Source: a virus. From it: 28,841 bases of DNA. The notes beneath the pieces were generated by a model, which ran no database searches, was not told where the DNA came from, and saw only the letters and a list, made by a program, of their open reading frames with translations. Shown in pieces: positions 15,947-22,638 of this stretch. The translations under genes were made by a program, and so were the position numbers. Position 1 is the stretch's first letter, and each line of letters opens with the position of its first letter. The DNA lies in IMG/VR virus record IMGVR_UViG_3300010885_003718, positions 1 through 28,841 of that record. One strand, given 5' to 3'.

Positions 15947-15972
15947 GTATAACGTATTAATTAATTATTTGC
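15947..15972 (-). promoter_or_regulatory. Putative phage late promoter 4 (GCAAA-N13-CGTTATAC)
   Basis: On the minus strand GCAAA (15972-15968), 13 nt, CGTTATAC (15954-15947), 4 nt, then the ATG of the tail chaperone at 15942. The spacer is one base shorter than in the other three copies. It fills the gap between the terminase stop (15979) and the tail module. Confidence 0.65.
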
Positions 15973-15978
15973 GTGAGA

Positions 15979-17145
15979 TTATCTTATTGCATACTTGCCA
16001 TAGTTAGGCCTTGCTAATTTATCGTACAAGCCATAACGAACTGCATCTATTGTGTGGTTAAACATATCTACCGGAACATTTAAAACTACTCCGTTCTTGT
16101 CCTCTTGCCATTTATAGTTTTTAAATTCCTTAATCATATTTAAACTGTCAGAAGTTATGTTTAGTCTATATCTCTTCATCATATCAATTCCAATATTAAC
16201 ACTACCTTGACCTTTCGTTGCTGGTTTAATATTCCACCCCATACGATATAACTCTTCAATTGATTTTGGCTCTGCACTATCAGCAAATATTTCTTTGCGT
16301 TCTATTCCTAGAAGTCTTAAATGGCTATCAATATCTTTATTAGTCAGTCCAGTTTTAAATAGAAGCTCCCGGAGGTACAAGTCGTCTCCTTGTTTCCAAA
16401 TACCAACTAATGTGGTCGGGTCATTCGTAAAACCAAAGTCCATTCCGTAAGATAGAAAGTCTGCTGTCTCCGGGATGGCTTGACAGTCATTAATTCTAAA
16501 GATAATTGATTTGCTAGTTCCTACTTCTCCAAGACCATAAACTCTCCAGTAGTTATCATCGATGTCTTTTAATCTTTCAATCTCCTTAATTGTTTCCTTG
16601 TCTAAAAAAGGATTGTCTAGGTAGTTTGTTATGAAGAAGTCAACGTCATCTCTTGGTTTAATCTTGTCGTAAATAAAGTGAAACTCATCTGATGGATTGT
16701 AGTCTATTATTACTCTACCAGTAGTTCTAAAAATTAACTGTTGCCAGTCTTCGAAATACATTTCGTTGGCCTCGTTAACGTAAAGTAAGTCCCTTTTCCG
16801 ACCTCGTAATTTTTGAGGTTGGTCTAAGGATATAAATTCAATAAGGTTTCCGTTAAGCAAGTATTCCGAGTTGCTTTTGTTATGGTACTCTTCGTTGTAT
16901 AAATCGTACTTTCTTAATATTTCAAAAAAGTCACGCATACAACTTGAACGGAGTGCTGGGTAAGTTTTTCTGCAGATGGTAACAGTAAGTCCAACATTCT
17001 CAGTCGTGTACTTAAAAATTATCCACATAAGAATATTGTAGGTCTTCCCACTTCGAGTGCCACCTTGCTCTATTACAATTCTCTTGTCACTTTTTATTAA
17101 GTGTTCGAAAACAATGTTAGTCTGTATTTTCTGTTTTTCTGCCAA
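15979..17145 (-). CDS. terL: Terminase large subunit
   Basis: This 388-residue packaging motor has an N-terminal ATPase with Walker A GGTRSGKT (28-35), Walker B-like RDLLYVNEANEM (118-129) and a C-terminal RNase H-like nuclease with GMDFG (Asp236), FADSAEP (Asp289) and TIDAVRYG (Asp367). It pumps DNA into the prohead and cuts it. No ATG is available: a TAG stands in frame just two codons before the TTG at 17145, and the next Met is inside the ATPase (residue 40). A TTG start is therefore most likely. It overlaps the small subunit by 29 nt. Confidence 0.95.
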   Translation of the reverse strand: MAEKQKIQTNIVFEHLIKSDKRIVIEQGGTRSGKTYNILMWIIFKYTTENVGLTVTICRKTYPALRSSCMRDFFEILRKYDLYNEEYHNKSNSEYLLNGNLIEFISLDQPQKLRGRKRDLLYVNEANEMYFEDWQQLIFRTTGRVIIDYNPSDEFHFIYDKIKPRDDVDFFITNYLDNPFLDKETIKEIERLKDIDDNYWRVYGLGEVGTSKSIIFRINDCQAIPETADFLSYGMDFGFTNDPTTLVGIWKQGDDLYLRELLFKTGLTNKDIDSHLRLLGIERKEIFADSAEPKSIEELYRMGWNIKPATKGQGSVNIGIDMMKRYRLNITSDSLNMIKEFKNYKWQEDKNGVVLNVPVDMFNHTIDAVRYGLYDKLARPNYGKYAIR

Positions 17146-17488
17146 TGATTTCTATTTCAAATTGTTTTAGTTCGTGCTTGTTATCTGATTCTATAAACTG
17201 CATTGATAACTTCTTGCGTTCATCATCATCACATAAAACTTTAAAAGCTGATATTTGTAAAGTTGGATTCTCTGATGCAATCCATTTATTAATCATATAA
17301 CTAACTGCTTTTGTTTTGTTTATAGTAATGGCCTCTTTTATACTTTCTGATTTATCTAATTCTAGATTATAAAACTGTGCAGATTTGAGGTCTAAGTAAT
17401 GCGAAAAGATATGTTGTATCTTCATTACTTTGTGTTTTATAATTACTTCTAGTATTTCTTTTTCGTGGTGCTCTTTTGTCTTTCCCAT
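17117..17488 (-). CDS. Putative terminase small subunit
   Basis: This 123-residue protein, nearly all helical, lies directly before terL and overlaps it by 29 nt. It contains LDKSESIKEAITINKTKAVS (about 44-63), YMINKWIASENPTLQISAFK and DDDERKKLS, wording I recall from genes before the large terminase in Bacteroidota phages. Small subunits bind phage DNA and start packaging. A clear helix-turn-helix is not evident, so the function rests on position and recalled similarity. Confidence 0.65.
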   Translation of the reverse strand: MGKTKEHHEKEILEVIIKHKVMKIQHIFSHYLDLKSAQFYNLELDKSESIKEAITINKTKAVSYMINKWIASENPTLQISAFKVLCDDDERKKLSMQFIESDNKHELKQFEIEIIGRKTENTD

Positions 17489-17489
17489 A

Positions 17490-17648
17490 TTAATAGTAAT
17501 TAAAAATATATCCTTTGGCTGTCTTTTGTTTCTCTTTGCAACATTTTAATATTATGTCTCTTTTGATGTTTAATTGTTTGCTGGCATCTGTAACAGAATT
17601 AAATAATTTTATTTTGTCTCCTTCTAAACTCTTTTGTAATACTTTCAT
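17490..17648 (-). CDS. NUMOD1-like DNA-binding protein (52 aa)
   Basis: The likely start is the ATG at 17648 (MKVLQKSLEG); a longer frame from 17690 would begin inside a terminator hairpin. The 52-residue product fits NUMOD1, a helix-turn-helix module of homing endonucleases: FNSVTDASKQLNIKRDIILK, then CCKEKQKTAKGYIFNYY, close to the usual pattern 'S-x-x-A-A-x-x-L-x-I ... K-x-K-T-A-x-G-Y'. No nuclease domain is attached. It stands 1 nt before the small terminase gene and could bind DNA or regulate the packaging genes. Confidence 0.65.
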   Translation of the reverse strand: MKVLQKSLEGDKIKLFNSVTDASKQLNIKRDIILKCCKEKQKTAKGYIFNYY

Positions 17649-17662
17649 AATTTTTGTTTTAT

Positions 17663-17698
17663 AAAAAAACACATTGAACCATCCAAACAATGTGTTTT
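17663..17698 (-). terminator. Hairpin terminator before the terminase block
   Basis: A perfect 11-bp inverted repeat, AAAACACATTG (17666-17676) and CAATGTGTTTT (17688-17698), encloses an 11-nt loop and is followed on the minus strand by a T run. It would end transcripts coming from the methylase genes. The AT-rich stem makes it moderate in strength. Confidence 0.65.
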
Positions 17699-17764
17699 AC
17701 TCCTTTAGTATTTTGCAAACATTTTATCTCTCTAATAAATGTTTTTGTAAGAACGTGATGATTT

Positions 17765-17866
17765 TTAATTTATCGTTTTAAAGTACTCTCGCAAGTACAT
17801 ATTGAAATAATAAGTTTTGTCTTTTAGACCTCTTGCTAAAAAATATCTCTTATAAAAGTACTCCAT
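17765..17866 (-). CDS. Possible tiny aromatic, basic protein (33 aa)
   Basis: The ATG at 17866 is inside the last codons of the methylase gene in another frame (17-nt overlap) and the frame ends at TAA 17767-17765. The product is rich in Tyr, Phe, Arg and Lys (MEYFYKRYFLARGLKDKTYY). Overlap style agrees with its neighbours, but the size is close to chance, so it may be a non-coding trailer. Function unknown. Confidence 0.4.
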   Translation of the reverse strand: MEYFYKRYFLARGLKDKTYYFNMYLREYFKTIN

Positions 17867-19019
17867 TCTTTTTGATGATTAATTTATCATCTAGCTTTTT
17901 CATTCTATCAATTATAACTTGGCAGTATCTTGGGTCAAACTCTATAACATAGCTTTTTCTTTTTAGTTGCTCACAAGCCACCATTGTCGTTCCAGAACCA
18001 CCAAATGCATCAATTACTATGTCTCCTTGCTTTGATGAGTTTTCTATTTGATAAGAAAATAATCCGATTGGTTTCATTGTAGGATGCTCTCCATTTCTTT
18101 GTGGTTTATCCCATTCAATAACGGTTGTTTGCTTTCTATCTGAATACCATTTATGACTGTCTCCTTTTAACCAACCATATAAACAAGGTTCGTGTTTCCA
18201 TTGGTAATCTTGTCTTCCCATTACCATTGAATTATTCACCCATATTAATTGTTGTTTTAAAAGCCATCCAGCATCAACCATTGCTTTGGCAAAGTTTATT
18301 ATTTCTGAAGATGCGTGCCACACATAAATTGCACCACCTTTTTTTACTACTGTAGACTGTGCAGTGTAAAAGTCGTAAAGAAACTTATAAAAGTCATCGT
18401 TGCTCATTGAGTCGTTTTCAATAGTAAGAGCTTCTTTTGTTTTACCTTCGTAAGCTACGTTGTAAGGTGGGTCTGTTATAACCATATCAGCAAGTTGTCC
18501 TTGCATAAGTTTCTCAAAAGTGTCTGTTTGAGTACTGTCTCCACAAAGTAATCTGTGCTCTCCAATCTCGAATAAGTCTCCTAAAACAATATCGGTTTCA
18601 CTTCCACCTTCCGGAACATAAAAGTCGTCGTCTTCTGCCTCTACCGGCTCTGTATTAAAATCAACTGGCAAGTCTAGTCCCCACTCTTCTAACTCTTCTG
18701 CATTCCATTCATTTGCTAATATATCCCAGTCCCACTCTCCACCGCTGGTGTTGTCTTTTATTAAAAACTCTCTTTGTTGCTCTTCTGTGAGGTCTGTTAT
18801 AATTATAGGCACTTCTTTTAGGCCAGCTTCTTTGCAAGCTTTAAAACGCATATTTCCACCAAGTATGACCATATCTTGATTAACTACTATTGGTCTGATG
18901 TCTAGCATTTCCGGGAAGTCCTTTATTGACTGTACAAGCTTTTTAAATTTGTCGTCTTTTATTAATCTTGGATTGTTAGGATTAATCTTTACTTCTGAAA
19001 CTTTTACTATTTTATTCAT
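17850..19019 (-). CDS. ParB-domain DNA methyltransferase (adenine N6 or cytosine N4)
   Basis: This 389-residue fusion has an N-terminal ParB/sulfiredoxin-like domain (about 1-95; VILGGNMRFKACKEAG at 51-66) and a C-terminal amino-methyltransferase. Motif IV is DPPY at 183-186; the S-adenosylmethionine motif FGGSGTT is at 339-345. This order (DPPY first) marks a beta-class enzyme, which methylates adenine N6 or cytosine N4 in a specific site. It probably protects phage DNA from host restriction. The gene overlaps the DnaA-like gene by ATGA. It has no partner endonuclease nearby. Confidence 0.9.
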   Translation of the reverse strand: MNKIVKVSEVKINPNNPRLIKDDKFKKLVQSIKDFPEMLDIRPIVVNQDMVILGGNMRFKACKEAGLKEVPIIITDLTEEQQREFLIKDNTSGGEWDWDILANEWNAEELEEWGLDLPVDFNTEPVEAEDDDFYVPEGGSETDIVLGDLFEIGEHRLLCGDSTQTDTFEKLMQGQLADMVITDPPYNVAYEGKTKEALTIENDSMSNDDFYKFLYDFYTAQSTVVKKGGAIYVWHASSEIINFAKAMVDAGWLLKQQLIWVNNSMVMGRQDYQWKHEPCLYGWLKGDSHKWYSDRKQTTVIEWDKPQRNGEHPTMKPIGLFSYQIENSSKQGDIVIDAFGGSGTTMVACEQLKRKSYVIEFDPRYCQVIIDRMKKLDDKLIIKKNGVLL

Positions 19020-19390
19020 ACAGTCATATTTATGCAGTTATTAATTTGATTTAATTGCTCTTCATTATCTATTGATTTAATTTTTTGCAGAAGCAGAGAT
19101 TTTACACTTGTACGACCTAAAATTTTATCTTTCAATTCTCTTATATCTTCTCTTCTGCTTAATACTTCATCAAATATATTAACTGAATGTAATACGCTAC
19201 AATGATGATAGCTTTTACCTTTTTGTCTAAAAGTATCTCTCACTTGATATAACGTATAATTTAATTCTTTGTGCAATATGTAACAGTAAAGTGCTCTAGC
19301 ATCAACCAGATTTAATTTCCTTGAATTCTGATACAAATCTAATTTTAGTGCTGAACTAATTTGGTCAGCAATATGTTCTTCTTTTGTCAT
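19016..19390 (-). CDS. Stand-alone DnaA domain IV-like protein
   Basis: This 124-residue protein resembles only the DNA-binding end (domain IV) of the initiator DnaA. It has ARALYCYILHKELNYTL (31-47), then QVRDTFRQKGKSYHHCSVLH (49-68), where HHCSVLHS corresponds to the DHTTVLHA signature that contacts the DnaA box, and a last helix to about 92. There is no AAA+ ATPase part. It could bind an origin or compete with host DnaA. It overlaps both neighbours as ATGA. The His-for-Asp change in the signature leaves site specificity open. Confidence 0.7.
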   Translation of the reverse strand: MTKEEHIADQISSALKLDLYQNSRKLNLVDARALYCYILHKELNYTLYQVRDTFRQKGKSYHHCSVLHSVNIFDEVLSRREDIRELKDKILGRTSVKSLLLQKIKSIDNEEQLNQINNCINMTV

Positions 19391-19572
19391 AATTTTTCTA
19401 TTTCATTTTTTACTTCTTGCCAGTATTCGTTGTTATAATAATCCTTATTTAATATTTCATCAACTGCTATTAATGCACATTGTTTATAATATTCAAATTC
19501 AAATTCTTTACCTTTCCAACTTAATAAAGAATATTTTTTAATCAACTCTTTTGCTTTATCTTTTGGTGTCAT
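19387..19572 (-). CDS. Small conserved phage protein, function unknown (61 aa)
   Basis: The start at 19572 (MTPKDKAKEL) is chosen over an earlier in-frame ATG at 19602 because it makes an ATGA overlap with the exonuclease stop. The protein is helical, with KQCALIAVDEILN in the middle and EYWQEVKNEIEKL at the end; I recall such short proteins in many Flavobacterium phages but no function. A similar NYWNEV motif occurs in the 22995-23183 protein, so the two may be related. Confidence 0.7.
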   Translation of the reverse strand: MTPKDKAKELIKKYSLLSWKGKEFEFEYYKQCALIAVDEILNKDYYNNEYWQEVKNEIEKL

Positions 19573-20279
19573 TCTGTTTTTAATTTTAATAGTTGATAGC
19601 ACTCTAAAAACTTCTCACGTGCTTTATTTCGATAGATTTTTTTGTATAGACTAAATACTGCTCTAATGTAGGAATAGTTGCTTAAACAGTCCTTAAATAC
19701 CTTTTTACAGTATGCTTCTCCATAACCTTTGCAGTAGTTCACATTGTCGCAACTGTCTCCAGTTATCATTTGAGTCCAAAAGTTACGCTTTGCTTCTGCT
19801 TCTGATATATCATAAAAACATTGTTTTTTATAGTGATAGTCATAAATTAAGCAAGGGAACTGTTTATAATCTTTGTCGATTGAAACAATCATAACTTCAT
19901 CTCTACCAAAAGTATCAGTTAATGTTTTCCAATAGGTAGCAACTACATCGTCTGTCTCTACCCCGTTACCTCTAATAGCTTCATATTTGTCTATGACATA
20001 ATACTGCAAATCATTTAATATTGGAGGGACTTCTCTGTCTATTCTGTTTGCTTTGTATGTTTTACTTATCTGTTTGCGAAAGTTGCCTCTTGCACCAGCA
20101 AATGTAATTACCTTATCAACTTCGTGATCCAGTTCAATAGTATTGATTATTTTCATTACTACCTCGTTGTATTTGTCTTTGGCCTCTTCGATGTTATGGT
20201 AACCGGTATCCTCTGGAGTTTCTTTTTGCTTATAACAACTACTCCAGATTAAACTGTCTGCGTCTATTAATACTATCAT
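19569..20279 (-). CDS. 5'-3' exonuclease / flap endonuclease (PIN-like, T5/T7-exo type)
   Basis: This 236-residue protein carries the acidic metal-binding set of the FEN/5'-3' exonuclease family: MIVLIDADS (Asp6, Asp8), GVETDDVVA (Glu108, Asp110, Asp111), IVSIDKDYKQ (Asp135, Asp137) and MITGDSCDNV (Asp175, Asp178), then a helix-hairpin-helix-like CKGYGEAYCKK. It trims 5' ends and flaps in replication, and can supply 3' tails to the ERF annealing protein. It starts at the last base of the C5 methylase stop (TAATG) and overlaps the next gene by ATGA. Confidence 0.9.
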   Translation of the reverse strand: MIVLIDADSLIWSSCYKQKETPEDTGYHNIEEAKDKYNEVVMKIINTIELDHEVDKVITFAGARGNFRKQISKTYKANRIDREVPPILNDLQYYVIDKYEAIRGNGVETDDVVATYWKTLTDTFGRDEVMIVSIDKDYKQFPCLIYDYHYKKQCFYDISEAEAKRNFWTQMITGDSCDNVNYCKGYGEAYCKKVFKDCLSNYSYIRAVFSLYKKIYRNKAREKFLECYQLLKLKTE

Positions 20280-20911
20280 TAGAATAATTGTGTTTGGTTA
20301 ATATTTGATTTTTCTACTATGCCTCTAGCAATATTAAAAATAGTTTTACCAGCTTCGTAGTCTACTAGGTTTCGTGCCATTTTTCTAATTGACTGTTTAC
20401 CTTTGTATTTATAAAAATCATAATCGTGAAAATTACATAATCTGTTTACTTCATCTCTACCAACTGAAATCCCTATTGCTGGTCTTTCTCCAATATCATT
20501 TGGCAGTTTAAAGTTTGTCCAGTATAAATGCCTACCTCTTTTTTGTGCTGGTATTAATGGCTCATAATAAGGTATTACATTCTCAACACAATATTTACCT
20601 TCAAAAAAATTATCTAAAAAAATAACTTCTTGATACAAACTCATTTCTGGATATTGCATTTTAATTTTATTTTTATTTGACATTACTAACCTACTATGGC
20701 TAGGGCAAGGAGGCGAACTCCATATAAAATCGAACTCTTTGTAATGGTCTAATAAGTATTGGTGTGCATCAGCTACAATAACAGTATCGTTTGGAAATCT
20801 CTCTTGGTATAATCTAGCAGCTTCTGGGTCGAGTTCAACTGCTGTAACTTCACAATCAGTCCATTTATAACGATTGCCTCCTAAACAAGCATATAAATTT
20901 AAAACTTTCAT
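20279..20911 (-). CDS. Compact C5-cytosine DNA methyltransferase
   Basis: This 210-residue enzyme has the C5-methylase motifs in order: motif I LNLYACLGGN (4-13), Glu26 of motif II, motif IV SSPPCPSHSR with catalytic Cys69, motif VI ENV (110-112), motif VIII QKRGR (123-127) and a motif X-like end (ARNLVDYEAGKTIFNIARGI). It is shorter than usual (about 300-400), with little room for a target-recognition domain, so specificity may be relaxed or unusual. It adds methyl to cytosine C5 and likely blocks restriction. It follows a small coiled-coil gene by ATGA overlap. Confidence 0.85.
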   Translation of the reverse strand: MKVLNLYACLGGNRYKWTDCEVTAVELDPEAARLYQERFPNDTVIVADAHQYLLDHYKEFDFIWSSPPCPSHSRLVMSNKNKIKMQYPEMSLYQEVIFLDNFFEGKYCVENVIPYYEPLIPAQKRGRHLYWTNFKLPNDIGERPAIGISVGRDEVNRLCNFHDYDFYKYKGKQSIRKMARNLVDYEAGKTIFNIARGIVEKSNINQTQLF

Positions 20912-21024
20912 ATCGTTACAAGTCTAGTTATTTCCTCTATTTGCTGCTCTAGTTCTTTTTTGGCTCTTTCTCTGTCTGCTATTATTTCTTTGAGTAGAGC
21001 TTCTGTTTTGATTAATTCATTCAT
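20908..21024 (-). CDS. Small coiled-coil protein leading the exo-methylase operon (38 aa)
   Basis: This 38-residue frame (MNELIKTEAL...RLVTI) is one continuous amphipathic, charged helix with heptad-like Leu and Ile. It is the first gene after the strongest promoter in the genome and its stop overlaps the C5 methylase start as ATGA. It may be a small partner protein or a translational leader that opens the start of the next gene. No family is recognised. Confidence 0.65.
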   Translation of the reverse strand: MNELIKTEALLKEIIADRERAKKELEQQIEEITRLVTI

Positions 21025-21048
21025 ATTATTTTAGTTTTAGTTATTTTA

Positions 21049-21079
21049 CAAAGATAATCTTTTTTAGTTTATTAACAAA
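21049..21079 (-). promoter_or_regulatory. Host-type Bacteroidota promoter (TTTG-N19-TATCTTTG)
   Basis: On the minus strand TTTG (21079-21076), exactly 19 nt, then TATCTTTG (21056-21049). This is a perfect match to the -33/-7 promoter form TTTG-N19-TAnnTTTG of Flavobacterium and Bacteroides. It lies in a 71-nt gap and points at the coiled-coil/C5-methylase/exonuclease genes, so these should be read by the unmodified host RNA polymerase. Confidence 0.85.
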
Positions 21080-21095
21080 TTTTTAGTATTTATTT

Positions 21096-21905
21096 TTAAT
21101 CTGTACATCCTCCAGAGTTACAAGTTGAACCTCCTCCAAAAATAAAGTCAGATTGTAAACCTATTTTTTTAATATTAAAATAAGAAATTTTACTTTTCCA
21201 TTTTCTATTATTTGTTTCTTGCTCTGCAAACCATTGCATCTTTAATTGTTCATCTTCCCAGTTTTTACGAAGTTGTTGTACTGGTTTATGAAAACATCCA
21301 ACGCAATTACTATCTGTAGGAAATATCAAATCAGTTGATAAACTCCATAGGTAAACTTGATAATGGTCTATTTTATCTCTTACTAAAGGATAATCTAATT
21401 CTCTATATTTTTGAGTTATCCATTTGTTTCTACCATTATCAGATAAACCATTATGAAATTTAAAATCTGTATTATTATAATTTACTCTGTTTTCTTCATC
21501 GTATCTAATTCCTAATCGAGTTGAAACAATTTCTTTTATTTCATTTCTACAAAAGTTTGCAATAGGTTTAATTTTCATTTCAGTAGTGCAAAATCGAGTT
21601 ATACTATTTGGAATATATTTTTTCCTTTTAATAACTTCTTCAAATGTTTCTCCAGTAAGCCAAGTTATTTCACTTCCTATAAACTGCTCTAAATCTAAAA
21701 CAACTTTTAAAGTCAAATCGCTTTCTGCTGTTGCAATAAATTCAATTCCTATTTTATCAGATACTAATTGAATTAATTTTTTATCTTTAGGACTGTATCT
21801 TTTATCTTCTATTCTTACAAGTGAAAATACATTATAATCTGCTGGATAGTGCTTTGCTAAATACGATGAAGTTTTACCGCCAGATATACTATTTAAAGTT
21901 TTCAT
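21096..21905 (-). CDS. PAPS reductase-family protein (DndC/adenine nucleotide alpha hydrolase-like)
   Basis: This 269-residue protein begins with the pyrophosphate-binding loop SISGGKTSSY (6-15) of the PAPS reductase/ATP-pyrophosphatase superfamily. Six cysteines (106, 119, 201, 204, 262, 267) include CVGC (201-204) and a C-terminal C-x4-C. Three or four of them could hold an iron-sulphur cluster, as in DndC-like enzymes. The reaction in phages is not settled; sulphur chemistry on DNA, RNA or a nucleotide is likely. It stands 2 nt after the PD-(D/E)XK-like gene and ends just before the host-type promoter. Confidence 0.8.
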   Translation of the reverse strand: MKTLNSISGGKTSSYLAKHYPADYNVFSLVRIEDKRYSPKDKKLIQLVSDKIGIEFIATAESDLTLKVVLDLEQFIGSEITWLTGETFEEVIKRKKYIPNSITRFCTTEMKIKPIANFCRNEIKEIVSTRLGIRYDEENRVNYNNTDFKFHNGLSDNGRNKWITQKYRELDYPLVRDKIDHYQVYLWSLSTDLIFPTDSNCVGCFHKPVQQLRKNWEDEQLKMQWFAEQETNNRKWKSKISYFNIKKIGLQSDFIFGGGSTCNSGGCTD

Positions 21906-21906
21906 A

Positions 21907-22320
21907 TTAATATTTATTAATTATACTTGCTTGACTTTCTGAAATCATATAGCATTGCTTATCTATTAATTTGGAATTTCCGAACTTCTCATTAACTTTA
22001 CAATTTATAGAAGTTGGAAATGGTAATACCAGCTTATCTAAAAAATATAGATAGTTTCCTTTGCAGTCAAACACATAGTAGAACTTCATACACTTTTCTG
22101 CCATTAACTTATCATATTTGTATTTTTCTAAAACTTTAATAGAATAATATTGATACCTTAATTTAAACTCTATAACACAATCAAATCCTTTTGGTGTTTT
22201 GCCTTTCGCATCGTAGTGTTCAAATGCTCCACCAGTCCATTCAAGTTCCCAGCCATCTAAATTCATTAATAAGATAATTCCTTTTTCCCACTGGTGGTGT
22301 GATGTTTCGTTACTTTCCAT
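21907..22320 (-). CDS. PD-(D/E)XK-like nuclease-fold protein
   Basis: The chosen start (22320, MESNETSHHQ) gives 137 residues; a start at 22347 would add nine and overlap the previous gene by 38 nt instead of 11. The centre GGAFEHYDAKGKTPKGFD, then VIEFKLR, fits a PD-(D/E)XK nuclease core with Asp47, Glu51 and Lys53, followed by a helix (SIKVLEKYKYDKLMAEK) and strands. It could be a small nuclease, a Holliday-junction resolvase, or a non-cutting DNA-binding relative. It is coupled to the PAPS-reductase-like gene. Confidence 0.55.
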   Translation of the reverse strand: MESNETSHHQWEKGIILLMNLDGWELEWTGGAFEHYDAKGKTPKGFDCVIEFKLRYQYYSIKVLEKYKYDKLMAEKCMKFYYVFDCKGNYLYFLDKLVLPFPTSINCKVNEKFGNSKLIDKQCYMISESQASIINKY

Positions 22321-22510
22321 TTTCAAATGCTTTGTTAATTTCATCAATCATAGCTTGTATTTTTTCTGGAGAACATTTACAGACATAGTCTACTGGCATA
22401 TCTTTTAGTCTAGCATATATTTCACAAACTTGTTTGTACTCATCATTTTCAAGATAGTTTTTAGTTTCTTTTCTAAACTGTTCCCAATAGTTATAGTCTT
22501 CTTGTATCAT
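22310..22510 (-). CDS. Small acidic helical protein (66 aa)
   Basis: This 66-residue protein begins MIQEDYNYWEQFRKETKNYL and ends KIQAMIDEINKAFENGK; it is helical, charged and has three cysteines in the middle (VCEIY ... VCKCSPEK). Its ATG overlaps the preceding stop as ATGA and its stop lies inside the next gene. No family is recognised; the linked position suggests an accessory part in this early or middle operon. Confidence 0.65.
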   Translation of the reverse strand: MIQEDYNYWEQFRKETKNYLENDEYKQVCEIYARLKDMPVDYVCKCSPEKIQAMIDEINKAFENGK

Positions 22511-22638
22511 TTTCTTGTAAATTTAAAATCATTCATTTTTTGTTTTCTATACTCGCAGTTGCAGTTTGGATTGATTTTTTTTACTAGCCACTTAATTCCA
22601 GTAACTGTAAACAACCACTCCATTTTATCTCCTAGCAT
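22507..22638 (-). CDS. Small Cys-containing protein with rare Shine-Dalgarno-like AGGAG inside (43 aa)
   Basis: I choose the ATG at 22638 (MLGDKMEWLF) by likeness to short phage proteins starting MLGD that end with a C-x-C-x-x-R motif; here it is NCNCEYRKQK (25-34). A second Met, at residue 6, has AGGAG a few bases before it, one of the few such sites in this genome, so a 38-residue form is possible. An ATG at 22641 is a further option. The stop overlaps the next start as ATGA. Function unknown. Confidence 0.65.
   Translation of the reverse strand: MLGDKMEWLFTVTGIKWLVKKINPNCNCEYRKQKMNDFKFTRK

Noticed and set aside
17649-17690. Longer N-terminus for the NUMOD1-like gene (start at 17690)
   Set aside because: The added residues MFGWFNVFFYKTKI are read from a terminator stem and loop, and the NUMOD1 pattern fits from the ATG at 17648.
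17701-17764. Inverted repeat AAACATTT ... AAATGTTT as a second terminator or operator
   Set aside because: The stem is short and AT only with no T run at the right place; it may be a weak structure in the leader but cannot be called with confidence.
19247-19272. Fifth match to the late promoter form (ACAAA-N13-CGTTATAT) inside the DnaA-like gene
   Set aside because: It is inside a coding region, encodes LNYTLYQV, and has no start codon 4 nt below it. It could be a real internal promoter for the methylase/terminase genes but may equally be chance, so it is not counted as a copy.
21586-21771. Plus-strand 61-residue frame opposite the PAPS reductase-like gene
   Set aside because: It is fully inside a gene with clear motifs on the other strand and has no support of its own.
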